Part shown: piece by piece, positions 47,179-58,876 of the stretch
How the letters are laid out: every line of letters starts with the position of its first letter
Numbering within the stretch: position 1 is the stretch's first letter
Assembly: GCF_022539595.1 (NCBI RefSeq)
Contig: NC_072772.1
Span: 22,285,602 to 22,349,601, forward strand
Direction: 5' to 3'
Length of the DNA: 64,000 nucleotides
Origin: Amphiprion ocellaris
Taxonomy: Eukaryota; Chordata; Actinopteri; Pomacentridae
Notes under the pieces: model-generated
What the model was told of the DNA's origin: nothing
The model's database searches: none
The model's input: only the letters and a program-made list of their open reading frames with translations
Translations under genes and position numbers: made by a program

Positions 47179-47689
47179 ACCCAAATTCATTTGTACATGT
47201 TCATTGAGCTGAAGTCACATCTGGTAATTAGCATTTTGACACCATTCAGAGTTAGCTTTGCAGTTAAAGCTGTTGGATCCCTCAACACAGTGAAAACAGG
47301 AAGGATGAAACTGTCACTTATGGCGCGGTTCTTGTAAGCACCACCTTGTGCCTGATCCAAGTTCCTGCAGCCTTGGAGAGCAGCCTCATGTTTACCAGTG
47401 CTTGAAGACTGTGGTAAACATTAGCTTCAGAATATTATAATGCTAGCATGCTAGTAGTGACAAAGATAATATTATTTAGAGAAATTGATTTGCATGAAAT
47501 TGTAAATTTTTTTTGCTAACATGACAATATTTGTTTACATAATGATTTAAAGATGAATACTGGAGGTCACTCCAGCAGACCTAGAGTGAAATTACTAGTA
47601 ATTTTAAGATTAAGATGGCCAGACTTCATTATCAGGTGGCCACCTAACCCTGGGCTCCACCCCTGAGCATATTAAAGGTACATGATCGT

Positions 47690-47884
47690 CAGTGCCATGC
47701 CATGTCTGCCTACTGTCAGTGGTGAGTGTGTGTGTGTGTGTGTGTGTGTGTTTGTGTAGTCGTGCGTGTATATGTATATATGGCGGGAGGGAAAGATGGG
47801 TTTTCTTGTTTTTAATGTTTTTAAATGTTGTAAAGCACTTTCTGTTGCATTTTAATTGTATGAAAAGTGCTATATAAATAAAGC

Positions 47885-47935
<51 letters not shown>
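47690..47935 (+). mobile_element. LINE 3' end with (TTGA)n tail
   Basis: 'aaagcactttctgttgcattttaattgtatgaaaagtgctatataaataaagc' followed by about 13 TTGA units (47883-47935). A (GT)n and 'gtgtgtttgtg' tract precede it. Typical 3' end of a fish non-LTR element. Confidence 0.75.
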
Positions 47936-47937
<2 letters not shown>

Positions 47938-48119
47938 ATGTGATAGTCGTGGGCCAGCAAAGCCTTCTCTGCTGGCCTAAACTCTATCAGAGTCACTGAC
48001 TTATGTTTTAATATTTTCCCATTAATCTCTTTACATTATTCCAAATAATCTATTTCACAGCGTGTCTCTGGACTGTGGTGCTTCCAGCCGTATGTGTTTA
48101 TATTAGAGCTATTATCCAA

Positions 48120-48605
48120 TCATATTTCAGCCATCATGTGTTGCCAGGGTCAAAGAAATCTGCCCTGAGGCCATCAGAATCAAAAGTGCAGGAGCCTGTT
48201 GCTTAAAATGCATTGCAATGAAACTGTTGCTTTAACCAATAAGATTTCAAGTTGGTGACCTCAGGGTCATCTAGCAGGCGTACGTTTACGTCAGTATTTT
48301 CACGTCCTCTGATTGGATGATCAGAGAGCTTTGCTAAAGCTAGCGATGACTGTCTGTAGCGACCTGGACAAGCTAAAGCTTTATCGTAAAAGTATTAATG
48401 GCTGTTTTTAACCCACAATGGCTGACAGATCAGAAGATATTGACTTGGTCGCAGATATACTTAGAAAGTCATTTTCAAGGTGGAATTTCCAAGAAAAACT
48501 GGACATTGTGAGGAAAGGCCGGCCAGCCCTGAAAGCTAGCAAGCCCGAAGCTAGCAAGCTAGCAAAAGCCACCAGCCGGAGTTTGTCATTTTCAGCTCAG
48601 TAACA
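48120..48605 (+). pseudogene. hAT/ZMYM1-like transposase 5' fragment
   Basis: The frame 48418-48603 encodes MADRSEDIDLVADILRKSFS then RWNFQEKLDIVRKGRPALKA. The VADIL..FQEKL.IV.KGRP start resembles hAT-derived zinc-finger MYM-type proteins. It ends at TAA, and no further transposase follows. The upstream 300 bases (ctgccctgaggccatcagaatcaaaag) look like the 5' part of the same element. Recognition is from memory. Confidence 0.5.
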
Positions 48606-48825
48606 ATGAGTGGTACCCATGGCTTAACTTATGCTAGAAATAAGACTGAACAGACCCAACTTTCAGCATTAGCCTCCATAGCGATAGAAAAGGACTTATT
48701 GTTGGAACTGAAACACACGGATTGCCCAACACAGTGATTAAACTCTGTGAGGAAAGAAAGGAGGATGTATTTTGTGTTCAAATAATCACATGGTTTGGTG
48801 AGAAAAATGAATTATCTTTACACTA

Positions 48826-48826
<1 letters not shown>

Positions 48827-48906
<80 letters not shown>

Positions 48907-48912
48907 CACACA
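48827..48912. repeat. (CA)n microsatellite
   Basis: More than 40 CA units with one interruption, directly abutting the truncated MITE copy D. Confidence 0.95.
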
Positions 48913-49221
48913 AAAGTTTTATTCATGTGCTAACATAATTGCACAAGGGTTTTCTAATCATCAGTTAGCCTTTCAACACCATTAGCTAACACAATGTAGC
49001 ATTAGAACACAGGAGTGATGGTTGCTGGAAATGTTCCTCTGTACCCCTATGTAGATATTTAATTAAAAATCAGCCGTTTCCAGCTAGAATAGTCATTTAC
49101 CACATTAACAATGTCTAGACTGGATTTATCATTCATTTAATGTTATCTTCATTGTAAAAAACTGCTTTTGTTTGACAAAAAGAAACATTTCTAAGTGACC
49201 CCAAACTTTTGAACAGTAGTG
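48912..49221 (+). mobile_element. Tc1-derived MITE, copy D (5'-truncated)
   Basis: Starts inside the family sequence at 'aaaagttttattcatgtgc'; its first ~60 bases are replaced by the CA tract. The right end gaacagtagtg|TA is intact. Confidence 0.85.
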
Positions 49222-49229
49222 TATATCTA

Positions 49230-51950
49230 TATGTATGTATATATATATATGCCATTTTATGGGGTTAATATTGATGCTCCTGCTAGATATGATATATATG
49301 GCGCAGGTGCGCAGCAGTGAAGGGAGACTTATTGAATTGTTCGCGACATGAGATACCTGTCTGTGATGCAACATCCTGTTATACTGCCTTTTTGTATAAT
49401 ATTGATGATAGCCGTGGCATCATAATGAGGGTATTTAAAGGTGGATTGATCCAGGTAGGATGCCACTGAAGGCCTAGGTGTAAAACGTACAGCCCACCAC
49501 TCATGTGTCTGGCCATAAACTAAGGTCTGGATCCAGCCAGTAGTTGTAAGAATACCTCGCCTGAGACAAATGTGAACTTCAGTCTAAGAACCGCTAGGAT
49601 CTATAATCACTGGAGTCCATAACCATAGTTTGTCTTGAAATTATGAAAAAACAGGTCACTGCATTAGAAAAATTAGAAAATGACAAGAAATACTAGAAAC
49701 CAGTTTATTTACATTCATAAACTTGTTGAAATACTCTAACAGCATCTGTCATCACATTTTACACCAGTTATGTTTACAAAATACATTTCCCAGAATTCCT
49801 TCTGCCTGCTGTGAACAGACATGTATAAATTTGCTTTAAGTTACACTGAAGAGACGGCTGAGCAGCAATGCAGAAATATGACAATGTTTTTGAAAAAAAC
49901 TTTCCAACAATTCATGTTGCAATTCTTGTTTATTGTTACAACTACTTGTTCCTGATTGGTGGGTTTGTCAGGGGTGATGACATGATCATCCATGGTGAAA
50001 GCCCAATGGAGCAATGGCGTTAAAAACATGACAATGATGCAAAGAGCTATGAGAGCAACATGGATCGCTGCTTTTTAGCAGAGGAGACTTTCAAGGTTTC
50101 TTAGTTGCATTGGGGAGTCCAGATTGTGATTTTCATTTAATATCAGGATTTTAAGCTTAGATTTGACTAATTATCCTTAAAAGCAAACAAACAACAAATG
50201 CTTGTAACATATAATAAGTTCAAGGACCATCTAAAAATTGAAAATCTAGTTAGTCTCTCTGTTGTTTTTTTTTAGTTTCTCATTGTGATCTCTCTCTCTG
50301 CTGTTGTTTTTTAGTTTGTCACTGTGATGAAATCTGCCGTTGCTGACTTATCGGAATTGATACAAGGAACAATTGATGGATTGATTAATATGTGGGGGTG
50401 TTTCTGAGTCCCATCAATTCCCACCGCTGGCTGCATATTTAGGTCACGTGATCTGGTATCTGTACATAACGTACACATGCATAACACATGCCTGTGCTGT
50501 GTTTGTGGGTGCATCTATATTAAATGGCCACATTCTATGCTGCTGTGATTTCTGATCATCAATAACTAATAAACAAATGCTGCATTCCTAAAAAAACCCC
50601 CAAATGCTGCATTTCTGACAATGCCATATAGAGGAATGAACAGCCTTGGTGGAGTACTGCGTTCTCTGAGTGCTTTTATAGTTAAAGAAGTTGTACAGTC
50701 TTACATACCCAATAAATGGTGAAGCTATAAACTGATAAATGCACTTTTAGTGAATAGTTTTGTATTATGATGTATTTGTTCCATCTTGTGTCTTGTTGTC
50801 TTTAGCTGTATGAATGATATGTGCTCCCGTTCCCTGTGCACTCGTCCGCCTTGAATCATCCCTCGAGGCATGAATAAAGAATCTGGAGTTGACGTGCATT
50901 GAGCAAACTCTTTCTAACCCCAATGTTGTGGCCCCCAGTGGGGTGAATCTCCTCTTGGTTAACCTCAGATTGACTCGCACACCAACAGCAAACCTCCTTC
51001 TGTTGTTTCTCTCACCTGCATTCAGTGGAAAAACAAACCCACCCCCAACTTTTTCACTGTGAGGCTGTGGCTCCTCAGCTACCACAGGGCTCCTGGTGGA
51101 GGTGCTGAGGGAGCAGGCAGAACATTGTTTGAACTACAGTAAAACACAGCTCCCTTCAGCTCCCAGATCAAAGGCAGAGGATTACCAACAGCCTGCTGTA
51201 ATGAGACCACAATGACTTGAAATCGCTGGGATGGCTTGGTACACTCTCCCCCAACCACAACATCGTTACGAGAGGCTGCGGTGGAACACCCTGAGAAAGA
51301 CAACAGTAATCTAGTAATGTGGGTTTCTCTGGATGTAAACTCATCTGCTCTGCTCGGTTCACCGTGCGTGATCCTGCCGCTGAAGCTGGTGACACAAGTC
51401 AGCGTTCCTGCTATGGAACTGCTGTGAATATCAACAGCGTTACTTAATGTCACAGCTTTTTGTTCCTCAGTTCACTAACACTGGTGGACGGCCTGTCTGG
51501 GTCAATAAATGTCACTTTTCCCTATGAGTTTAGCATAATTTAATATATAACCGCCACTGTGGTATGTTTCTACCAGCAGGTCAGGTTTGTCTGTAGATTT
51601 GGAATATCCGAAAGGTTAGAGGTTGTATTTCCAATGAACACCAATTATTGTTAGACTTGATGATGTAAAAAAAAGAAAAGAAAAAAGAAGAAATCTTAAA
51701 TCCAGCGCTCCCCTCACTCTATAATTCTCATTTATTTGAATCCAATTCAAATGTTCCATTTATATCCACTGTGTTTAGTGCAGAATATCGCTGTTCACTT
51801 CAACAGTCATTCCTAAAATAAATACAGGGTTAAACAGAGTCTATAAGCTGAAAACACTGCACGTGACTATATGTTATTTGTAGTAAATTCAACCAAACTC
51901 CAGTTTGACTTCACATTCAATCTACAAAAAATTACATCCAACAAGATTTT
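49230..51950. other. intergenic; two unidentified minus-strand frames
   Basis: No recognised gene. Adjacent minus frames 51453-51079 and 51085-50765 overlap by 7 bases in different frames and have a less AT-rich composition than their surroundings. An AATAAA lies at 50875 on the plus strand. They match nothing that I know. Confidence 0.4.
50628..50685 (+). repeat. unclassified interspersed repeat, copy 3 (truncated)
   Basis: Only the right end is present: 'gaacagccttggtggagtactgcgttctctgagtgctttt', the same as copies 1 and 2 in a2m intron 1. Confidence 0.7.
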
Positions 51951-51959
51951 ATATTTGAA

Positions 51960-52150
51960 TATTGTGATTCCATGTTTGTAATTCGATGAGAACTTTATGG
52001 ATACAAGTAATAAAAAGCCACAATAACACACTGCATTGCAGCAGTATGCAGCTAGGATGATATTGTTTTCTGCTTCTCCTTTGCAGACACATCTTATATT
52101 ATTGCAACTGTGTTTTACTGGATTGCCAGTCATGACCTGTTTATGCAGCA
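51960..52150 (+). repeat. direct repeat unit 1
   Basis: Clearly related to 55190-55352 (both have 'gatacaa.taataaa', 'gcagctaggatg/gcagctgtaggg', 'caactgtgttttactggattg/caactgtgttttattagattg'). About 70-75 percent alike by eye. Family unknown. Confidence 0.6.
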
Positions 52151-52159
52151 GCCTCCATG

Positions 52160-52990
52160 TATGGCTGCTTTCCGGAGGTTACGCAAAACCCTGTGGTAAA
52201 TGTGTAAATGATTTCTCCTTTATTAAACACTTTCATTTCATTCAGTTTTTGAGGCCTGAGGAGATTAAAATGAGCAAGATTTCATGAAAAAGCAAAGATT
52301 CAGGAAGAGAAGACACGCATATAAAAAAAATCAACATTATTTTCCATAGATAGCAACCTTTATTTTTCTTCTTTCTGATCCTAGTATGCTTCTGCTAGAA
52401 GTCTGTTTCACAATCTTAAAAAATTACATTTTTTCACTTCAGTTATAGAAAAGAGAAAAACACATTTAGGTTGTAGTTTGAAAAATTTTGATAAATGAAA
52501 TCAAAAAGCCTTTAATAGAATTTGTAGTGTTTCCTGCATTGCATCTGTCTTCTTTAAAAATTTCCTTGCAATCTTTAAATCTACAAATTTCTGAAATGAG
52601 TTGAGATGAAATAATAAAACTAATTTCCTAATGAGACCGACAGTGATCATTATTTCATCATCTAAAGCACGTTCACGGCCAACATAATGGGCTAATTCAT
52701 TCATGTTTATTCATGCTGCTTCTGTAATTTGCGGTTGTAAGCAAGAGCACTAAAAATTAATTAAACTTTCAAACTCACAGTAAACAAATATGGAAATTTA
52801 CAGTGTATTTGACATTGTTTTGTCTCCTAACAACCACTTCCAGTAACTGATAATCTCACAATGAGCAGTGATTAAAGCAGATGTGTGTATCATGGGGTTT
52901 GGATTAAATTGTCTACATTTCATCTTCTTCCTCGCTCCCTGTGCAGCAGTATTATCATCATCATCTCAGGGTCTAACATGTTAATTTAGG
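52160..52990. other. intergenic, no gene seen
   Basis: AT-rich, short frames only. Confidence 0.5.
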
Positions 52991-53002
52991 TTCATGTTTA
53001 AA

Positions 53003-53020
53003 GCAAATTAATTAATTTGC
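53003..53020. promoter_or_regulatory. 18-bp perfect palindrome, homeodomain-like core
   Basis: GCAAATTAATTAATTTGC is its own reverse complement and holds overlapping TAATTA cores of homeodomain sites. Set in a mixed-composition block (52900-53300) that reads like regulatory DNA. Function inferred from motif only. Confidence 0.4.
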
Positions 53021-53299
53021 GTTGGTGCTCTTTGTGTGTTTGGGGCTGCTGTGTGAGTGTGAATCAGCGGCTCCGTGGTGCTGCTGTATGAGCGCTGTAA
53101 TTATGGCTGCTTTTTGACGTTCCCTCGGTGCCTGGCTCCCCATCGCAGAGATGAGAGGAGAAAGTGACACGCTGCCTTGCATGTTCTCCTCAGGGAACAC
53201 TTATCAAAACAATACACCAGCCATCATTCAAACACAGCCCTGCACACTTTGCCACTTTGAAGTCTCCCCATCCTCTTGTTTTTTTAATCCCCCTCGCCT

Positions 53300-55180
53300 T
53301 TTCTCTCAATGTAATCCCACTGTAACTGCAGGGATTCTTCACAATTCGCACCATTTGTTCATACAAATACGGCACTTCATCAACAAATAACAATACGGTG
53401 AGAACAACTATTGAATAGGAGACGAAATCTAAATGGGTTCAAGTGCTGGCGCTGCCATGCATCTCTGCCTCTGAGTTGCCAATCCCTGTAAAAAGTTAAT
53501 GTAAGCAGGATTCACAGGGAGCTGCTGGTGATGAAATTATGGTGTAACTGATACCAATGTGCCATAGTAGAGGAGTGCATGGCCGTCTGTGTCTTTGAAG
53601 GAGGCTCTTCCCATCCCACGATGCACTGCTGGAGAAGGCTCCTGTATGGTTGTACAGTACAAACGGACAGATGGAGGGCAATACTGCACAAAGAGCAGGC
53701 AATCGTTTTGCCGCAATACAGAAAAAGCCTGCAAGTTAAGGAATTCATTGTGGATTCACTATTGCACACAGCACTGAAATCATGTGGACTAAATACATAC
53801 AGTATATACAGTATACAGTGTGGGAGGTTAATATCAAACAGAATGGAATATTTTTGTGTCAAGGTTACTAAGCTTTTTAATTTTTTTCTGATGCAAAATG
53901 TATTTTAATTCTTCAAATGTGCTATTTATTTTCAACATCTCGTCAAAAAATAAAACAGTTAAACATGAATTCAAAATGTGTTTGAATTAAAAATTCTAAA
54001 CACGCATTAGGTCTTTTTAAATTTTTTTTTTGCGTTTAAGTATTCCAGACGAAACCACTGAAATGTGAGCAGAAACGTGCTTTCTGTTGTGTTTTCAGAA
54101 ACTGCTCCTTTTGTTTGTCATACGGCAGATTGAATCCAAAGTCCTTGCAGGGGCATTACACATATCACCACAACTTTTCTTGATCTCTGTGACCCGGGAT
54201 AATTACAAATTCATGCACGACTAAAGAGGTGCATCATGCATAATAAAAAAACTGCACCGTCTGCGAAAAATAGCAAGAGTGTAAACAATGGGGGTGCAAG
54301 AGCTCTGAGGGGGAGGCCGTAAAAACCCACGGCTACAGGGATGCCAAAAACATGTTTTCGAGAAGGGTGAGCCAGTGTTGCCTATTACTATAGCAACAGG
54401 AAGACCTGGCTGCTTCAATCAGCTTTTGGTTTGTGGAGGAGGCAGAGGATAGGCAGAGGAGCTCCAGCCGGGGAGCCATGCAGAGAGACATCCTAGTTTT
54501 ACTAATGAGGGCAGCGGGACACGTTGGGTGTCAGCCTGCCTGTCCGACCTCCCCACGTCCTGCCTATCACGCCGTCCATCAGGCCGCACAGGCAGCAGGG
54601 AGGTCAGCTAGAAGAAACACAAGCAGAGCGACGGCCTCTAAAGCACAGAGATTATTAGACACGTCTGATTCCAGATCATATCACAAATAGATTCCAAACA
54701 TTTCAGACACTAAATAACTTCCCACACACTTTATTTTCTTTAAATTGACGCCACCAGAAAGCAGCTCATTATTACGGTTCCCCAGTCAGTACCACTCAGC
54801 TCAGAAATCAGGAAGAATCAGTTGAAAACTGAAGCTGAAAGTGACAGTCGGCAGTGTTTCACAGACTTTCTAAAACAACTATATTTGTGTAGAATTAATT
54901 AACATTTCATTCTGCTTGAAGACACTGCAGCTGTAATAGATTTATTGTTTCTTTTTACGGCTCATTAAACATCATGATTAAATGAAGATCCTGTTTTGAA
55001 GAGTCTGTTAAATAATCATGATGTTGTGGCAGTGATGAGATTCATAAAGGCGTCAGAGTGTGAAGTGACAGGTGGAAGCGTATTGTGTGTGTGTGTGTGT
55101 GTGTGTGTCTTAATATTCAGTCTGCACACAATTACATGGGACATACACGATTTTACATTTTAATGCTTTGATCACATGAT
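53300..55180. other. intergenic, no gene seen
   Basis: Small frames only. A (GT)n of about 12 units lies at 55084-55108. Confidence 0.5.
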
Positions 55181-55189
55181 AGTAATTCT

Positions 55190-55352
55190 ATTGTGGTTGT
55201 ATAGATACAATTAATAAATGAACTGTAACACTGTAATGTAGTTGAGTGCAGCTGTAGGGGAAATTCAAGTATTTTCTTCTTCTGCTAAAGACAAATTATA
55301 TGTTATTACAACTGTGTTTTATTAGATTGTCGCTCACGGTCTGGTTTTGCAG
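55190..55352 (+). repeat. direct repeat unit 2
   Basis: Partner of 51960-52150, same orientation, 3.2 kb downstream. Confidence 0.6.
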
Positions 55353-55357
55353 CTCTT

Positions 55358-55450
55358 CAATCAATCATTCAGACATTATTTGTATGGCACTTTTCATACA
55401 AAGAGAATGTAGCACAAAGTGTTTTACAGGAAAAAAGAAAAAGACAAAAA
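55358..55450 (-). mobile_element. LINE 3'-end fragment, minus
   Basis: 'caatcaatcattcagacattatttgtatggcacttttcataca' then 'gtagcacaaagtgttttacagg' is the reverse of the LINE 3' end seen at 47690-47935, with a shortened tail. Confidence 0.6.
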
Positions 55451-55459
55451 AACAAAACC

Positions 55460-57690
55460 CAGCTAACCCGTCTCTCAATTCTGCCCAAAATATTTTGTTA
55501 TAAATGAAGGAGTACATTTAAAAAAAGACTCATAAATAAACACAATGAGGAAACATCTGAGGCACAAGAAGTCAAAATTCAGAACTGCAACATCAGACAA
55601 GTGAAGTGATAAAAGACAGATAATATTACATATGAATGTGTCATAATTATGTGAACGTACAGCTACAATATGGGTGATTTTTTGTATGTAATTTATTATT
55701 TATTACATGTTTAAACAGTGCTTACAAATGCTAAATAGCAGGGATCAGTGCACAACATTAAAATAAACAGCGGTGAGGTGAACATTGATATTATATTGGT
55801 ATTGATATTGGGTTTTAAAAAGATGTCAGAGCGTGCAGAGTTTTAAACTGACCCTTCTAACTTTGCTGAGCGTCTCATTCAGACTGCCAGTCTAGTGCTG
55901 CTTTAGTCTGCCGCTCATCAGCTCCAACATTTCTTACAATTCAACCAACATTTACAAGCAGCTGCCAATACTGAGAAAAGATGCTACTGTACTGCAGCAC
56001 ACAGGAGGCCCCATCTGATTCCTTAAAAAAAGGTGGTACAAAAAAATGAAATTATGTACAAATATTCCCGTATGATGCCAAGATCATGTTTCCTATCTAT
56101 CCTGATGCGCTCTGTAAGACTCAGGGTAAAGACAACTTCTAATCGTTCCCTTTGTTTATGACCTTTTAAAAATGGATGAAGCTTTATTACAATAAACCGA
56201 ACAAAAAGCAGTCGCTGGTTGAGAAGATGAGACAGATATCTTAGACACTCGAACAATTTCACACACTGATTTTTTGATGGAAATGCATAGCAGTATTAGG
56301 AAAAAAAGCTTTATGTCAGCTGTTAACAGGTAGGCGATGTTAAAATTAAATCTTTTAAAATATTTGAATCACTTGTAATATAATTGTTGGATTCAAACTC
56401 AGCGTTCAAAAAGTGCCAGTGAGATTCTCTCTGTGAAGGCTGAGGATGTTCTCTTTGTGTTTGTTGTTTTTTCTCCCTACATTTCCACGCTTAAAAACAC
56501 ACACGTGTTAAAAAGACATTAGTTTAAATTTTTAAAAAAGTGCATTTGGATGTTTAGGATTGATCAAATAATGAGAAAACATTTTCACAGCCCTCCTTAA
56601 ATCAACTATTTAAGAAAAAATGCAGTATGTATCTGATGAAATCTAATAAATCTATTTAAAAACAGCCATGAGCTGGAGGTTTCTGTTCGTCTGAACTACC
56701 CACGCAGTAAGACCAACATCTGCATTTCTCCATGAAATTCAACAATAATTTTACAAAATGAAACTTAAGCTGAACATTTGCACTTAAAATACCGTAATCT
56801 GTGCTTTATTGTCACAGTAGTGCTTAGTGTTTGCTCTGTGTACTACATTTATGAACAAAACTTTTAAGGTAAAATAGAGAAAGTGAGTGTATTTGCACAG
56901 TAAATTCCCACACCTCTGGAGGAGGTGATGTTAAAACACACTTGGTGATTTGTGGTTGTTACTGTGATTCTGGTCCCAGCTGAGGACCAGAGTTTCTTTC
57001 CCCCAAACCAGCACCAGCTGACCCTCAGCCCGCTGGTCCCAGGTCGGTGCTGATGTCTAATGATTAGCAATCAGTGTTAGAGTGATAGCAGGCCAGTAGA
57101 AACAGAGAAGTTCCCCCTGATAAACCAATGGTGCGGCCACATTGTTCCAGCGCTCAGCGAATCCCCTGCGGATCTGATGCAACAGGGCTGCAACTAAAGT
57201 TACACCTTCCAACTGCAACACGGTGTCCTTCCGCTGCGGCGCACCGAAAATTAGTGCCTACTGTACCGTCTGCTGCATGTATTCCCGATTCCTCTGCGCT
57301 GCTTGCGGTTAGAAGCGTGTTTAACGATTTAAAAACGTTTGTAAAGTGGAGTTTTATTATTTAGAGGACGAGTGGAGGAATCAGTCAGATAGTTTAGGGA
57401 CTTTACAGACAGTTGTGAATCAGGAGGAAGAAGTTCGTGGTTGTTAGGGGCGCATTTATTTCCAGCTGGGTAATAAGCACTTAAAAAGAAGCATTTACTC
57501 TGACGGATTTGAGTTATTTTATATTTAGATAAGTTATTTCATACTTTTTTGTATATCGCAATTGCAACATACAGAATAAAACTTATATTTTTCAGCAGCA
57601 AATAGCCGTTTTTAATATAAATAAAGGTAAGATGAGCTAATATCGCTGTGTAAAGGGCAGAGACTCTCTGGATAATGGGAAAGTCCCTGA
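55460..57690. other. intergenic, upstream of atf5
   Basis: AT-rich to 57.0 kb, then CpG-containing at 57125-57310 (gtgcggcc, gcgctcagcgaatc, gctgcggcgcaccg), as expected close to a housekeeping-type promoter. Confidence 0.5.
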
Positions 57691-57696
57691 GCTTCA

Positions 57697-57704
57697 TGAC
57701 GTAA
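57697..57704 (+). promoter_or_regulatory. CRE-like site (TGACGTAA)
   Basis: TGACGTAA lies just before GC-rich exon 1 of atf5, about 260 bp upstream of the exon-1 donor. A bZIP (CREB/ATF/PAR) site by sequence; self-regulation by ATF factors is possible but inferred. Confidence 0.5.
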
Positions 57705-57833
57705 CGGCCGCCTGAACTCTGTCAACTGCGCACTGATCTGGGCTGCTGTGATCCGGTCCGGGCATTAGGAGTTGCAGAAGTAGCGGATTTAAAAACTTTC
57801 TGTCCGCAAGTCTGTTCGTCGAAATAGCACTTC

Positions 57834-57878
57834 ATGAAGAGTCCCCTGATTTTCAGAAGGGAAAATATGGCTTTTTAA
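57834..57878 (+). promoter_or_regulatory. atf5: uORF1 of atf5
   Basis: The ATG at 57834 opens 14 codons ending FRRENMAF-stop. Within it a second ATG at 57867 in strong context (aaaATGg) gives only Met-Ala-Phe-stop, like the three-codon positive uORF1 known for ATF4/ATF5 mRNAs. The stop (57876-57878) is 80 nt before the next uORF. Confidence 0.75.
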
Positions 57879-57958
57879 ACACCGGCTGCCCTCCTCTTCA
57901 ACGTCAAGCTTCGTGTGCTTTGCTTCTGCAACGCACTTTACCAGACTATTCAGAAACT

Positions 57959-58817
57959 ATGGGGTGAGTACAAGTGCTTTCTGCCTGTGGAGGAGCGGAG
58001 GAAAGTTGGGAGAATAACATCTGGTTTTGGCTAAGACACCTACAGACGCTTTAAACTAACCCGACATCGTGCTGTCAGTTCAGTCGTTTATTCACGGAAT
58101 TTACAGGAAGATTTTAAACGTTTTTGCTATTTAAAGTAACCATATCTAACTTACTTTATGAAGTGTTAAAATAGTGGATTTATTTGATTTCTTTTAATTG
58201 GTACCATTTAAAACAGGCAAAAAATGTTTCTACAACTTAAATACCTTCTTTGTCAGGTTTGTTGAAGTCTGTCATTGTGTCATTCAAGTAACATAAAAGT
58301 GTATTTTTTTTGTTGTTTGTTTTACTGTATTATTTTTTGCATGGTTTATTGTTTCCTAAAGTGTGACAAAGGACATTTTGCATATTCTTGCTTTTTAATT
58401 AAATTGTGACCTAAATCAATAGTAGCTACACAATATGACAGGTGAGTAGAAAATTGAGTTAATTAAAAGAATTAATTTGAACTCAGTTAATCTTTAAAAT
58501 ACATTTATTTGTAATGCTTTAATATATTATTAAATGCAATATTTTTATGTGTTTTGAGGAATTTTTAACTCATTTACAGGTTGAAAAAGGAGATTTAAAG
58601 GCTAATTAAAAATTTTTTTTGACGCGTTTGTTTTTTAAAATTTGTTTTCCGCAGGTCTTCAGGTGTTTCCACAGCTACCACATCAGCCCAGTGCACGATT
58701 TGTGCTTTTGAACAATTTGATCGAAGCAGACGACACAATGGCGGCATCGATCCTTCGCAAGAAAATTCCTCCCATTTCCACAGGCGGGCTCGGTGCTCCC
58801 CCTCTCCGACAGGCTAG
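57959..58817 (+). promoter_or_regulatory. atf5: uORF2 of atf5, spliced, overlaps main start
   Basis: The ATG at 57959 has only ATG-GG before the exon-1 donor (GTGAGT at 57964). Joined to the exon at 58655 it reads M-G-S-S-G-V-S-T-A-T... for 55 codons to TAG at 58815-58817. It overlaps the main ORF start (58738) in another frame by 80 nt. Length and overlap match the inhibitory uORF2 of mammalian ATF5 (about 59 codons), which is bypassed when eIF2alpha is phosphorylated. Confidence 0.8.
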
Positions 58818-58876
58818 CCACAGCCAATCACGGCCCAGGACGGGGGCGGAGCCAGTGGAGAGGCAGCACTTAATTG
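58738..58876 (+). CDS. atf5: atf5 coding exon 1
   Basis: Encodes MAASILRKKIPPISTGGLGA then PPLRQASHSQSRPRTGAEPV and ERQHLI plus one base. The exon itself starts at 58655 (acceptor TTTCCGCAG). Donor GTGAGT at 58877. N-terminal basic and Ser/Arg content could suit a mitochondrial targeting sequence, as reported for ATFS-1/ATF5 relatives; not proven here. Confidence 0.82.

Noticed and set aside
54433..54690. 85-codon frame with Arg/Ala-rich product
   Set aside because: No family, no homology I can name, local GC-rich composition explains the openness.
57128..57364. 78-codon frame upstream of atf5
   Set aside because: CpG-rich promoter-flank DNA; reading frame has no similarity and no Kozak or splice support.
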